Part shown: in pieces, positions 41,401 through 53,863 of the stretch
Numbering within the stretch: position 1 is the stretch's first letter
Layout: each line of letters begins with the position of its first letter
Origin: Amyloporia xantha
Lineage: Eukaryota > Basidiomycota > Agaricomycetes > Polyporales > Adustoporiaceae
DNA: 64,000 bases
Assembly (NCBI GenBank): GCA_036971615.1
Contig: JAYKKR010000004.1
Coordinates: 806,001 to 870,000 of the forward strand
Reading direction: 5' to 3'
Notes under the pieces: model-generated
The model's database searches: none
Told to the model about the DNA's origin: nothing
What the model saw: only the letters and a program-made list of their open reading frames with translations
Made by a program: the position numbers and the translations under genes

Positions 41401-44400
41401 TTTTTGCAAGGTGAACTTTGGCTTTACCTTTGCAATCACCCTTGCCATCTGTTTGGTTTCAATAACCAGTAGTCAATAAGATCGATGAAGGCTTACCAAT
41501 GAAGATATTCGTCAATTTGATATCTCTATGCAACTGTTAACGAGGGATGAGTGAATATGATGTTATCTCTGAGGACTCGACTGACAATGCCAAGGCTCGA
41601 TATGTGAACAAGTGCGTCAACTATCTGCTGGAATAGTCGCCATGAATCCTCTTCTGTGATACCTTCCGCGATTCGCTGAAGATAGCCTGTTAGATCATGC
41701 ACAAACACTTGGGGATAAGCTCACCTCCTTCAAAGTCTGGCGTTCAACAAATTCCTAGAGAGGGATTATTAGATTATAGGAGTGTTTCTATATGTCAGAC
41801 ATACCATCTGTATGTATAATGTCCTGGAGACCGTAGGTGGCTGTGGCGGTGTCGCAGGCTGCGAGCTACCCGTCGGACCAAACAAGCCTCCGAACCCATC
41901 ATCACTATCCGACCCGCCAGACGTACTCGCCCCTTCCAGAGTTGCAGATCCTGATCTCGTAAAGTGAATGCTTGGAAACGAGTGTCTGCTGCCAGAACCA
42001 AGGTCATCGAGGTCGATGCTGAAGGGATCACCCGATCCGTCGCCTTTCGATCTTGATCTAGAATGAGGAACAGAGGTCATCCCGTCCGCGGTCGCCGAGT
42101 CACGATCTGAATCGGATGAAGCTGCCGTGGATGCTGGTTCCGCAGTCTCTACCCACGTAGTGTAATACCGGACAATGTAACGATGATTGAGTCGACTTAA
42201 GGCATTGACTTCTCGGAAGATTCGAGTATCGCTTTGAGTAGCACGCAATCTGACCTTCTTGACTAATGGGAGACATGAGCTTCGAATGGTTAAAGGTGGG
42301 TAGATATCTCAACCGACCTGCGTAAATCCTGGAATCGATCTTATTCCTCGCCTTCACAACGGACCCAAAGGCACCTCGACCCTGATGAAGGTCATGGATG
42401 ATTTCCAGCGTCAAGGATGTTTGCTACTCACTAGAAGTTCAAGCTCCTCCCAATCTTCTTTCCACCTACTAGCATGTCTGGTTCTTGGAGGCGGAGGCCG
42501 GAAATAATCGCTTTCTGGCGAGCCATTGAACGGGTGATAATTGGGTGTCTTCGCACCTGGTGTACGCATAGAAGCTGAAGCTGATGGACTGTGAGCTCGA
42601 CAAAACGAAAGAACACATTTGCGTGATACCTGGTATCGGAATGGCGGGCGTGCGAGGATTTGCTACGTCAAGCGAATGCCCTTGAATATCGGCAAGAAGA
42701 CCAAGACATGACACTGGATGCTTCTTATTCTGCGCTAGCATGGTAATCGCTCGCTGCTGGAGAGGTGGTGATATGGATGCTGTGAATATGAGATCGGCTC
42801 AGTTCTATCATAGGAGCTAAATCTAAGAAGGCACATACAGTTTCGCAAAGCCGAGTGAACATCGGGGAATCTTTCCATGACATCGCGGCCCATCAACATT
42901 TGCAGGAGCACAATGCCGGCAGCATGTATATCCCGACTTCTTGTGTATACTAAAGGCGATTCAACTGCATCATTGAGCAGCCTATATGCGTGATTGGTGA
43001 ACGATAAATTTAGCGATCCAACGTGGAACTGACCACCCATCAGGAATAGGCATCTCGTCGATTTTCGGGTCCATGTTGAAGCCAAATGGATTGGATCTAT
43101 GCAGATCAGACAGGTGGATATAATATCCGACCTTGAACAGCTTGACAATCTTCGACTGCCCGCCTTCCTCACGAGGAGCAAGACCTATGCACTTGATCGA
43201 CAATCCTAAATACAACGTTTTTAAAAGGAGTAAAGCAGCTATGAGAAAGGCAAAGCACCTCGATGGACAAGGTCACTAGCATGCACGGCATGTAGCGCAG
43301 ACAAAATCTGGACGAGGTACTCCTACATATCGAGAACATTGCCGATCAGAGAGTATGAGTCAGGCAAATCGACAGCACACACCGAGGCACGGTCTTCACG
43401 TAGCCAGTCACAGTCTTCAAGCACATCCTGGAGGGTCACCGCAGGTCGATGTTCGGAGAGGATCAATAGACGTGGAGATCCACTCGATGTCGGCGTTGTT
43501 AACTTGACTGCCAATACAGCAAGTAGACTCGGATGGCGGACAGTGGTTAGACGTTGAATCTCTCCCTCAAGCTGCTTCAGTTTCTTACGGCCTAAATAAT
43601 GTCGGAAGTTGAAGTCCTTATCTACCGCTGTTGATTAATGACTCACCCTGAGTAGTCGTGTAATACTGCGCATGGAATGTGATCGAGAGCAGCTCCAGCG
43701 GAACTGTTTGATTAGCATCCTCACACACAGGCTCTGCCTGGTACATGGTACCTAGACACTCTACTCGGAGTGAGCCGTTGTTTCTATGATCATCATGGCA
43801 CGCATACCCTGCCGTGGATGGAATAGCTTGACTTTATTGAAGCTCACACCCTGCCACCCAATGACTTGACCGAACGATTCAGTCGGTGTGGGGTCCTCCG
43901 AGGTTGGTATTTCGGTCGCGTCCGACATGGCCCGCTTACGTGCCTGCTGGAACCGCTCGAGCTCAAGCTGCTGCTTGTAAGTGTCCGCACGAATTTGTTC
44001 TTCCAGTTCCTGGGCGAGCAGCGCCACGCGTTCCTCCTCCAGCTCAGCCTCCTCTTCTTCTCTCTGCTTCTTCGCCTGAAGAAGGTAAGCATACTTTTCA
44101 TCATAAACAATGCAGTCAATAGATGCTCACTCGCTCCTCTTCAGATGCGCGCTTGTTCATTTCCGTTGCCAAAGATCCCACGACTTCAACGGGTGGGATG
44201 ACATTAGTCGCCATCCAGTCCTGAGCAAACGTTATAACTTGGAAAACCATCTCGGCTCCCTTATTTCGCTGCGCCTCGGCATGAATGGCACTCGTAAGCT
44301 TCAAGACCTGGTCGGCCTTGAGACCAAGAACTGGTTGTTTTATAGTGAAAGTAGGGCATGCTATCGTTGGGTACGTCTTTGGGAATCTGGACACATACAT

Positions 44401-44736
44401 GAGGCAGCTCGTCGGCTAACTGGTCTATGGGCTACTCACTTCGTGTGCAGATGGAAATAGATCTTGTTAGCTTGTTCGGGGTCTGGATGAGAAACTTTGA
44501 CAATAAATTCTGGTAGCCTGGGTGCTCCCTGTAGAACGAATTAATCGGTATAGACGTCCAGACTGCACATAAGAAATTTATACCTTCCAAACCTTTGGAG
44601 GGGGGCATTCGATAAAATCATTGTCATATATACTCTGTGACACGCTTTTCAGCTATACCCCTCGTCCTCTCCGCAATGACAGACATACCTTGAGCGCAGT
44701 GATCTCCAATTGTTGGCGTTCCTCTTGAGATTCCAT
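38485..44736 (-). CDS. GCN2: GCN2 eIF2-alpha kinase
   Basis: It senses uncharged tRNA and phosphorylates eIF2-alpha to slow translation under amino-acid shortage. ATG 44736 (MESQEERQQLEITALK) opens an RWD domain to about 44200 (PTFTIKQPVLGLKADQVLKL), the site for GCN1. Next are a charged coiled coil (KKQREEEEAELEEERVALLA) and a pseudokinase (about 43850-42740). The kinase has GRGAFGSVVKARNKI, LNHRYIVRYYTTWVE, the Ser/Asp-rich insert usual for GCN2, LHRDIKLTNIFI (catalytic Asp), VGDFGLATS and VGTRLYIAPEVQ. A HisRS-like domain follows (IFRLHGAVNMEPPLLMP, RIKRFYIGDIYRP). The C-terminal dimer/ribosome-binding part (VQLVLPSDTKKQRKHTKQMF) ends at 38485. There are many short introns. No break is seen. 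Confidence 0.94.
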
Positions 44737-47055
44737 GATGGGGTGAAGACTAACAAGCAAACGGCTTGTTACTTGAGGAGGGGAGGGCCTTGCGGACCTC
44801 GGCAGCTCAAGCCTGCATCGCTCCTGACTCTGGGGTGAATAGGTTGTGAGGGGAAGGAAAACAAAGGACCAAGAAAAACTCCTCTCTGCCTGAAATCAGG
44901 CAGAGTCACTGCACGCGCTGAGCGCGTTTCTGTCGGCTAACACCACGTTTACCTTCTATGGAAGTCACGTTGGTTACGGTCACAGCCGCGTGCATCTTAC
45001 CCGCGGGCCTTCTCGACAACGTTTGTTCTGGTATTGTACTGTACCAAGAGCGACCTGTAGTTCACGCAATTTCTATCTTGCAGCTTCGCGAAACATGCGT
45101 ATTACTCACTGCTCATAGGCCGACTGGCAGAACAGGAGGACGTGAGGATGCGCGACGCGGTCACGAGGTCGCGATCAAACGTGCACGTCCGACTATAATT
45201 GGGTCTGCATTGAATTTGAAGTACTTACAATCCCTCCTCAGGCGACAGAAGCAATGACGACGGCACACGATTTGACAACACCTTCCTTCAACGAAATACA
45301 GCATGGAGGGGCGATAGGGCATCCGTAGCGTTCGGTTGGCGAGCCCTTCGCATTCAATAGCCCTAACACGATTCGCATGTTATGACGAGTTTTTTGACAC
45401 TGGTACAGCATACGCTGGCCCATCACTTCATAAATTTAACGTGTATCTCACTGTGAGTGTCTCCTACATAATGTGGGCTGTTATGGGTGGTCGTCGGCTC
45501 TCAGACGATATCACAAACACCATCATTCGGCGTGAAACAGTAGGTCATTTGCTGTGTCATGTGTCCGGGAAATTTGGTACACTGCCTGCATCTTCCGAGA
45601 CTCTGTCCGGTAGTTATTTGTATTTGCCTGGGACAGGCGTGAAAGAGATCTATTTCAGGTTAGTCGCTCTCGTTTCATGCTTTAGTTAATGGGTGTTGTC
45701 ACTGAGAGCATTTATAATACTACACGATAGCAGGCGAGACCCGTGGAAAGAGGCGGCCGCAGGTGGTGAGAACTCCGGCAATTTTTTGTCCATGTGAAAA
45801 TTGGACTTCACTTGTGAAAAATACGCTCGTGCACCTTGATATCATCGTGCTCTAGCAATCAAGAAGTCGGTGCAGTTTCCTGTTAAACGGGAAGAAATTA
45901 ACTGCATCTTTTCTACATGAGCCCGATCTTCATGATAGGAGCATCTGTAATCAACATGTCAGCGATTCGACAATCTGTCAAGGTGCGCCCATTCCAAGTT
46001 TTGAGTGCGATTGATCGGTTCTCACTGGCCATTGATCGTTCCGACGTTCGATGTGGAAGACGAGTCCTCTCATCATGAGATTCAGTGACATACGCGTGGG
46101 TTCAAGCAGCTAAGGTAACTCAGTGCATCTCTACAGATCACCTGCCTTCAGGGTCCAGCCGAAGGACTCCATAAGGTGCTTTAGAGTAGTGCCTGGTCAT
46201 TAACCACGCCATATTCTCCGGTGACAAATGCCTCCAGAGCTATAGAGGCAAATTCTGAGCCCGCAGCGCTCCGATCCAAACCAGGCTAGACTCGACTGAC
46301 TCAAGTGCGCTGACCTGGGGCGCGGGAACGTGTTTACTGTCCTTGTCGCACCGTCGTGACACCCTATCTTCTTTAGTCTCATTGATGCTTAGGCAGATGC
46401 TCTGGTGCGTCGTTCAAGATCTGTCGGGCAGGTCGCGTGTAAGCTTTCTGATACTCTCAACCAGCCTACTTCAATCTAACTGGGGCGGTGAAAGCAACTC
46501 ACATCCAATGTACATGTGCCATGGAAACGGATGGCGTGCACAACGGTTCGTTCCGTATGCGTGCACAGAGAATGTCCGACCTTCCTTCGGACGCCGCGAT
46601 CTGTCGATTCTGGAAGCACAGACATCAATCATTCCCCTTTAAGGGTGCTGTGGTAGAACCTTGACGGTCGCAACGTCTCTCCGAGATCGAGGTGTGATGA
46701 CTTCGGTTCCACTGACGGCAGCCTCTGTGGCGGTGGCTTCCTTCATACAAATCTGGCGATGTCGTCTCCGAAGTTGCGCCACAAGTGAACTGCTATGTGT
46801 TCGGGGTTACTGAAGAAGGTATGTCCTCGCCGAGATTCCCACATGATCACATAATTTACTGAATGCGTGTATTCGCACAGGATGAGATTCTCGCGAAATC
46901 GACCTCTTAGCGTGTGTCTCTTTCATAAGCCACTTGTACAGCATGCGAATCATAAATTCTCGTGTGATCCATATATTCTCTCATTTATGAAAGCCCCTAT
47001 GCGAGCCTCCGTGAACTGATTCGTCGTCCCAGCTTGTGCTCGCGGGGTCAGCGTC
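44737..47055. other. 2.3-kb region without a supported gene
   Basis: It contains the GCN2 upstream region and the 7TM gene upstream region. Open frames of 60-117 codons (for example 45336-45689, +) show no domain, no splice continuity and unnatural composition. I call none of them. Confidence 0.5.
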
Positions 47056-48471
47056 ATGGCTGGAGTACCGTTGCTTTCCGCCAACTTGGCCTCTATATGC
47101 CTGGAAAGCTTGTTCTACGGCATTTTCCTAGTTCTCTCCATCGCATCTCTCTACATTTTGGCGCGGCGCCGAGAGCAAATGGTCACAACGCCTTGGAACA
47201 CTTGGTCAGCGCGGAGAGCGACCTACCTAACACCGATGTCTGTCGCAGCCGTATGCTTGTTCTTGACCAATACAGCTGTAAGCCCTCCATCGACTCAATC
47301 TGCGGTTCTGAATCGAGATAATCGCGCAGCACTGGATTATCGCCGTGTATCGCATTTTTCAAGCATTAGTAGTTTTCGATGATGGAAAACAGCCCTTGGT
47401 GTTTTTGGGCGATTTACCGCAACCAACGGAGGTTTGCCAGCTGTCATTGCTCATGGCTTCACTCATTATTGGTGACATAATGCTAGTTAGTACTGCAAGA
47501 CATGGTCGACATATCATGGCTGCTCACAGACTTTTTTGCGACAACAGGTGTATCGCCTATGGATTGTATGGGCATACAGTACAATCGTCGTGATAGCACC
47601 TATCTGCAGCCTCATTGGTTTGATCGGTGAGCCGATGCAATATGCGGCCTGGACTATACATCATTACTCATCTCCTTTGTAACACATGCAGTCTGTACCG
47701 TCGGTGCCCTCTATGAGATAGGAAAAGCTCATCCTGGAGACCAAATTTTTGTTTCTGCCACGGGACTTTGGATTACAACAAACTGTGTATTTACTCTCTG
47801 GTGAGTGTCCCGTCCTCGCGTTCAGTTGCAAGATTTGCTAAGCATATTTTTAGTACAAATGTCTACAGCACTGGCGAGTTGCGCGTGCTACACTCAAATT
47901 GTGCTTTGTTGACGATATATATCGCATCACCGCAGCTTTCATTATTTGGCGAATCTGGCGTGCGAATAAGCAAGCCACCCGTTTCGGTGGTTCAAATCTC
48001 ATGGTGAGGCATACTGCAATATGGGGATAGTTTCCAACGCTAATATCATCGACGATGCAGGGGGTATTAGGTATTCTTGCAGAAAGTGCCTCTCTTTACA
48101 CGTACGCCCCCCTGAAAATAACTTGTTGCCGATCTGAACATCGTTATAGGACCTGGACCATCCTCTTTTTTGTAACGTTCCTGCTTAAGTCCAATCTCAC
48201 ATTCACATTCAGCAATACGTACTGTGCTATTGCCGGCATTGCGTTTATGCTCATCAACGTCCGCGTAGGCATGGGCTGGGCTCAACGAGCGCACAACCAC
48301 TCTGATCATTCGTCGTCTACGGCATTTGTTGGTGGGGGACAAATCAGGCCGTATGGGATGGGGCGTGTCGCTGTCAATGTCACTCGCGTTGTGGACCGCG
48401 ATGATGGTATTGACCCACCAATCAAATTTGCCTCATTTAGCAATGTAGACCTGCCGTCGTCATCTGTATGA
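47056..48471 (+). CDS. Seven-transmembrane protein of an Agaricomycete-expanded family
   Basis: Eight exons: 47056-47277, 47330-47485, 47548-47626, 47692-47800, 47854-47873 (20 nt), 47936-48003, 48061-48101 and 48150-48471. All junctions keep the frame. The fifth intron starts with GC (GCGAGT). Helices include SLFYGIFLVLSIASLYILAR, the HWIIAVYRIFQALVVF area, LLMASLIIGDIMLVYRLWIV, STIVVIAPICSLIGLI, ATGLWITTNCVFTLCTNVYS and WTILFFVTFLLKSNLTFTFS. The motif IGDIMLVYRLWIVW followed by TNCVFTLCTNVYST and FIIWRIWR is typical of an orphan 7TM family I recall as expanded in mushrooms. The C-tail is Ser/His-rich and cytoplasmic. The ligand and signalling are unknown. Confidence 0.82.
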
Positions 48472-49861
48472 CCCTGGATTTGGGTTTTCGGTCTTCAAGT
48501 ATCGTTTACTTTGCATTTACTTGGTTATGATTCACCCTGTGGCTTCCTGAGATCCAAGGTTACCCAAGCAATTTATTACTCATGTTACGGTCTACATGTC
48601 CATTCTTTAAACACATTACAGATGTTTTACTTGATGATACCACTCCTTGGCAACCATTTCATCGTGAATTTGTTAACCTCGGGCATGTTGTAATTAGCAG
48701 CCTGAGTGACATATGTTTGGACCTACTTTCTGTTCTTGCAAAAAGTTAGGATGATCCGGAAACACCGGAAGTCGATAGTTGGATTAAATCCACCGTGCTG
48801 CTTCCCCGCACCCATCACCTCAGCCACTAGGCGCCAACTTCTGCCACTGTTTAGTGCTCCGAGCTGCTGGCTCCTGCTGCAGGAAAGCGAGAGGCTGAAG
48901 AAAAAAAGTATTATTGCTTGCTCTGATCGCTCAGCCAACTTGACAAAGAGGCACAAAAGGGTCCGGCATCAAGGAGAAAGCATCTGAGTCCATCCTGTCG
49001 TAATATTCTCGCTGTTATTGAGGTACAGAACAAGATGAATTCGGTCATCTCAAATCATCAAGTCCGGCCGCATCGACGGTATCTAGCATCCTGTCTTCAA
49101 ACTATCACAGCCGACGACCTGGACATAGGCAAGGTGCTTAGTCCCCCGCCCAGTCTAGCGTGCCGGGTCACAAATGGCTATGATTATGCCTAGGCTCTTC
49201 GTTTGATAGAATGTGCAACGTTGCCCAATCAATCATACGAAGAGCCTTCTGGTTCTTGTCGTTTTTCTAGTTCAGTCGGCATGCCTAGTCTGCTTACCTA
49301 TTATGCACATCCGGCATATAAGACTGCCATCGATTGTTCAAGCACACTCGATCCAGTGATAGACAGATAGACACGTACGTCCACAGTGAAAACCAGTGTT
49401 TGTACTGTATCACTGTGATAGACGTTAGGGAGAATGCCACCGACATTCTCGAACGTAAGGCCCATGCTGGCGCCGCAAGAATATCATCAACAGAGCTACC
49501 TGTAACGAGATAAACTTCGGTGAGATTGTGCATCGTCGGAATACCTTGTACTCGCTATACTGCTGATACAGCGGGGATATGTAGCCACAGTTTAGTATCG
49601 CTGAGAGTGTCCATAGCGACAATCGAATAATGAAGGAACACATATTGTCACTGAAGTCCTGTAGTCAGTGCCGCAGTAAGACCTTACAAGATTTTCAGAC
49701 TGGATGCATTCGGGTATTTGCTTGCTTTCGATGTCTGCTGTATGCCATTAACTACATGAACTTTAGCGGCGCGCGACACCTTCACTGGCACGCGCATTAC
49801 ATGAAGCTGTAATTTGGAATGGCCCTGCCGCACTCTCCCCCAGGACAGCACCTTGTACTGT
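48472..49861. other. 1.4-kb region without a supported gene
   Basis: Open frames of 60-93 codons on both strands show no recognisable domain. Confidence 0.5.
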
Positions 49862-50843
49862 TCATGAGTAGAACTTGCGATTTGGGTTCGGTCCGAACAG
49901 GTTGTTCCTGATTTCTGGTAGCATCTGAGCACAACACGGTAAGTCGACAGCTATTTTTGAATATATGTAGGAAACGCACGCTGTCCTCCAGTAATCGGAG
50001 ACGCTCATCCAGTGTGTTGTCCACTACGATGCGTTGGTTACCATTTATGAGCTTAACACCACCCGCGCTAAGGAATCGAACAAGTCAGTCTGGTTGATCT
50101 GCTCCCAGTATCATAACCCCAATGGCTCGTTTGCACGTACATATCGTTGCTCAGCGTCCCATACACAGTCGCCTTCACGGTCCGTCCGCTGACCTCAGTG
50201 TATTGCTTCGCCGCACCATCTACCGCCCGCTCTGCAATCTCGATGTCCTTCTCGCGAGCCAGCACTGAGACCTCCGGCTCGAGCAGCTGAAGGAAACCCT
50301 GCACAATCGCGCTTTGGAGGAATTGGACATAGCGGCCCTCGTCTGCTGCAAGCTTGAGAATCTGCGCACGGGAGGTGGAGAAGAGGTCTTGCAGGTGTTC
50401 TTCGCGTTGTTGCAGAAGCTTCAGTCGCGACTTGTTCGTCAAAGTCGATTGGGCGCTGAGAGGGTTGTAAGTTTAGGGGTGAAGCAGACTGCGTAGTTGA
50501 ACGCACATTTTCTGTGCAACCTCCGCACCCTTCCGCTTTTTCTCATATTGAGCATCGATAGCTTGTTGCTCCTGCTTAACTAGCTTCGCCTATGATGATA
50601 TGCCGGTGTCACTAAATGCGCTTCAGTCCATCGAGTGTCGACTGGACGTACCTTCTCGATAGCAAACTCTTCATCAGCCTTGACCTTGATTTCTCGTGCC
50701 TTCTCCATCGCCTCCTGCTTGATGAACGCAACCTACGAGACGCAGTATCAAGTTTCTGACGAGCAACTCGGTCTCCTGAGCACACGGACCATCTTGTTCA
50801 TCTCGGTGATGACTTCATCCTCGTTCAGCGGTCTCCCCGACAT
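49862..50843 (-). CDS. VMA4: V-type proton ATPase subunit E
   Basis: This is the peripheral stalk subunit of the vacuolar proton pump, joining V1 to V0 with subunit G. ATG 50843 gives MSGRPLNEDEVITEMNKM, then VAFIKQEAMEKAREIKVKAD, EEFAIEK, AKLVKQEQQAIDAQYEKKRK, STLTNKSRLKLLQQREEHLQ, DIEIAERAVDGAAKQYTEVS, GGVKLINGNQRIVVDNTLDE and RLRLLEDSMLPEIRNNLFG, ending NRKFYS. The long N-terminal helix and conserved GG-x-x-L x N-G core match the family, and the length of about 225 residues is normal. At least five short introns are present. The first coding exon ends at NKM and the last begins with MLPEIR. No break is seen. Confidence 0.93.
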
Positions 50844-51249
50844 TGTCGAAGACAGAATTTATGACCAGGAAAGAGTGTGTGGCAATGTCCGTCGTCCGAG
50901 GCTGCGCGAGCGACCGTGATAGTGGTTAAGCACGAACAGGGCGCCTATTTCACTGAGGTCATTGCAATACTTGACAGCTCGCTGATGCTTGTGCTCTAAT
51001 CACTCTAGTCGCAATACAGCCTATGTGTTTACAGCCTGTAGACGAAATCCAACCACTCGTTGGTCGAGTTGTAGCTTGTAGTTGCGCTCGGTAGCTATCA
51101 GCTACTTATGACCGAATAAGTACTGCTTTCGAACCCAATGAGACGAATAGATATAATAATTATCTTATTAGAACCGACATCCACAATCTCCTAGTCCTTC
51201 TCTTCCCAGAACCAAGATAGTACTGAATTTGTCATCTAGTTCCAAACGT
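50844..51249. other. Intergenic
   Basis: This is the upstream region of the V-ATPase subunit gene and the 3' side of the adaptor gene. Nothing distinct is seen. Confidence 0.5.
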
Positions 51250-53153
51250 TCAGAACAACCCGACAAGGTCTGCAAATGGATCTTTTGCTTGGCCTTGGCC
51301 TGTCGCACCGCCGGCATTTGTACCCGTCGCAGCTGGCTGAGTGGCCGGCGTCTGCGGTACCTGTTGCTGGAACATCCGTGACTGCTGCTGTGGCACGTAC
51401 TGCGACTGCGGCTGTAATGGCTGCATTGCTGACTGGCCTCCCATTGCTGACCCCATCCCCGCTCCCATCATAGGTCCTGGCGACGCTGCGGCGCTGCCGA
51501 AATAGTTCGGCATCGATACCGGTGTTGACGATCCTGACTGAGGAATCACTTGCTGCGGCGTGCCTAGGCGGATGGTCCCCAGTTGAGAGCCTTGTGGTGA
51601 AGTCGCGCCGAGGCGCATCCCTTGGTTGAGCACCGATGGAGAGCCCATACCCATACCCATACCATTGTTGTAGCCGCCAGATGGTGCATTTGATGGTGTA
51701 GGAGCGCTCATGCCCATGCCCATGCCCCTGCCCATCTGGTTGTTCGAGCTCATCCCCAATCCCATACTCGAGCCCATCCCCATGCTCGAGCCCATCCCCA
51801 TCCCAGGCCCCACCCTCATCGGCTGTTGCTGTGACTGGGGTGGAGCACTTGTTGAAGATGATGGCCCGAATAAACTGGCGAGTTCGTCCATTGGCGCAAC
51901 ACTTGACCCTGCTCCAGGAGCACTCGGACCATCCGACTCATCGAAGTCGATGAGCGAGAGGTCTTGCTTTCCGCCGCCGAGTTCTGGGGGGACAGGATTT
52001 GACGCTGCGGCGTAGTCTCCCTTCTTGTACGACTCGTATCGATGTAGTACGCTGTTCAGCTGGTCATTGATTTGCAGGAAAGTATCTGGGAAATGTCAGC
52101 ACTTGATTAAGAGAATAGATCTCAGGAAGCGTACTTAGCGACTCTGGATCATCAGTCTCTGCATTGGATATCCACCCCTGGATCTTCGGTCGCGCCGCCT
52201 GCAGGATCGACGCGACTTGGTCGTATACATCGCCCTGCGCGAACTTCTCCCCCCGCGTCGTATCCACATTGTCCAAAATCTCGTTCAGCAGAATCACCTT
52301 GCTCTCGAGCTTGTTCAGCTCTGTCAGCGCTTGCGTTCGGTAATCCGGTTTCGCATCAGGATTTGCGCCAGCCAGCGTTTTCATCAGCTCCTGCGCCGCA
52401 GCGAGATCTCGGGGCGTTCCCCGCCGAATGAGCTCCTGTAGTTTTGCTTCTTGTGCTTCGCGGTCCTCCTGCTCGAGCTCGTCCGCAGATTTTAGGTTCT
52501 GTAATAAACACCGTATTAGTACTCATAATTGACTAGAACTTGTTGGATCTATTAAATGGAAAATATGGCAGTGTGAGCACGTACCGAAGCAGATGCAATA
52601 GGTGGTGCTCGTGGTCGATCGCGGAACCGATAGCCCTTGAACGTTAATAGGCGGTGCATATCACGTATATTTCCCAAGTCTTCCTTCCACCTTGATTCTG
52701 CCGCAATACTCTCCTTCCAGTCATTGATGAGGTCTAGGATCCTTGACATGACTGGGCCTGGGAATGGTGGAGGGCGTTCGGGAAATCGGCGGACAAGTTC
52801 GTTCAGGAACTCTTTCGTAGCGATCTGGAGGTGGAATGGGTATCCGCAGGACTGTACAAGAGTCTCAAGCAGCGCAAGTGCAAGCATGGCAACATGGGGA
52901 TTCCGATGGTTCACAAGGCGCGCTATGAGCATAGCTGCCTCTCGTGGTCTGATCGAATCCGAAATGACGGTAAGACGGGACATGCGTGGACAGAGCGGAT
53001 ACATACGTATTTGCTTTCTTCTGGTTGACATACTCTGCTACCTCGAGATGCAGAGCATAGTTTGGCTCCGGCATGGACGGGTTGCACGCCCGGGTGACGA
53101 GGACCTCGACAGGCGAGACATTTGATGTCCATGCAGTGGGCGAGGAGAGCATT
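51250..53153 (-). CDS. GGA-like VHS-GAT trafficking adaptor without a GAE ear
   Basis: ATG 53153 opens MLSSPTAWTSNVSPVEVLV. The VHS domain runs PEPNYALHLEVAEYVNQKKA, AMLIARLVNHRNPHVAMLAL, LETLVQSCGYPFHLQIATKE, FLNELVRRFPERPPPFPG and IRDMHRLLTFKGYRF, very like fungal Gga proteins. A GAT region follows (KSADELEQEDREAQEAKLQE, LIRRGTPRDLAAAQELMKTL, LNKLESKVILLNEIL, TFLQINDQLNSVLHRYESY). The tail is Gly/Met/Gln-rich with several GMGMGS-type repeats and ends DPFADLVGLF. GGAs sort cargo from the trans-Golgi to endosomes, binding Arf and ubiquitin through GAT. A DLSLIDFDE segment may act as a clathrin or adaptor box. No C-terminal ear domain is present. Confidence 0.87.
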
Positions 53154-53863
53154 CCCTCTAGAGCAACTTCGTCGATAAGGGCACCTAGGCTTATGGCAAG
53201 TAATTTAGAACAAGCGATGCTAGAGGTCGCAGCGAGAGTCGACTTGTTACTTTGGCGGTCGAAGTCAAGTCGAAGTCGACGAAGCCTGCGCGCTTACTGA
53301 GGCCGTAGCCGCTGCGAGCCACTTACACACGACTTACACATCATGGTTATATCGTCCAAACACATATCCGTCTTCTCACAGGCTGCTTGATAACATTATT
53401 TTCTACATTCACACTTTCAACAACAGTAGGAGCAGATCTGTATCACATATAGCTTTTGCTATTTATTGCAGACTCGGGGTCCAGACTCATTGTGGCTGGC
53501 AGAATCAGGTGATCATGACTTAAAATACTGAGTATGTCCTGCTGAAGTACTATCGAAATTGAATGGATCACACTGTTGCCTCATGGCGGCATATACTAAT
53601 GAACAAGCCCAAGGCATCTTTGAAGAAAGGCGTACAAGTGTATTATCAGCGCGCCCTCCCGAAACCAAACACTACATGCGTTAATCTACTCCATATCCAC
53701 TAGTGGCGTAGGCATAGATCTAGATTGTCAAAATAACCCAAAATTGCGATATGTCATCCTTGTGTCATCCTTCTGTAGGATGGTTATACTGTGCGCATCA
53801 TTCTTGACTCAAAAGACACCTACCGAATCACAGACATGGCTTCACCCAGAACGGCATATTCAT
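53154..53863. other. Intergenic
   Basis: It holds the upstream region of the VHS-GAT gene and the 3' side of the next gene. A frame continues upstream of ATG 53153 without an ATG as far as a stop near 53298, so an additional 5' exon for the adaptor cannot be ruled out. Confidence 0.4.

Noticed and set aside
45336..45689. 117-codon + strand frame
   Set aside because: The composition is unnatural, there is no domain, and it does not extend by splicing.
49294..49643. Possible relic of a second 7TM gene on the minus strand
   Set aside because: It has a few hydrophobic stretches but no family motif and no workable exon chain.
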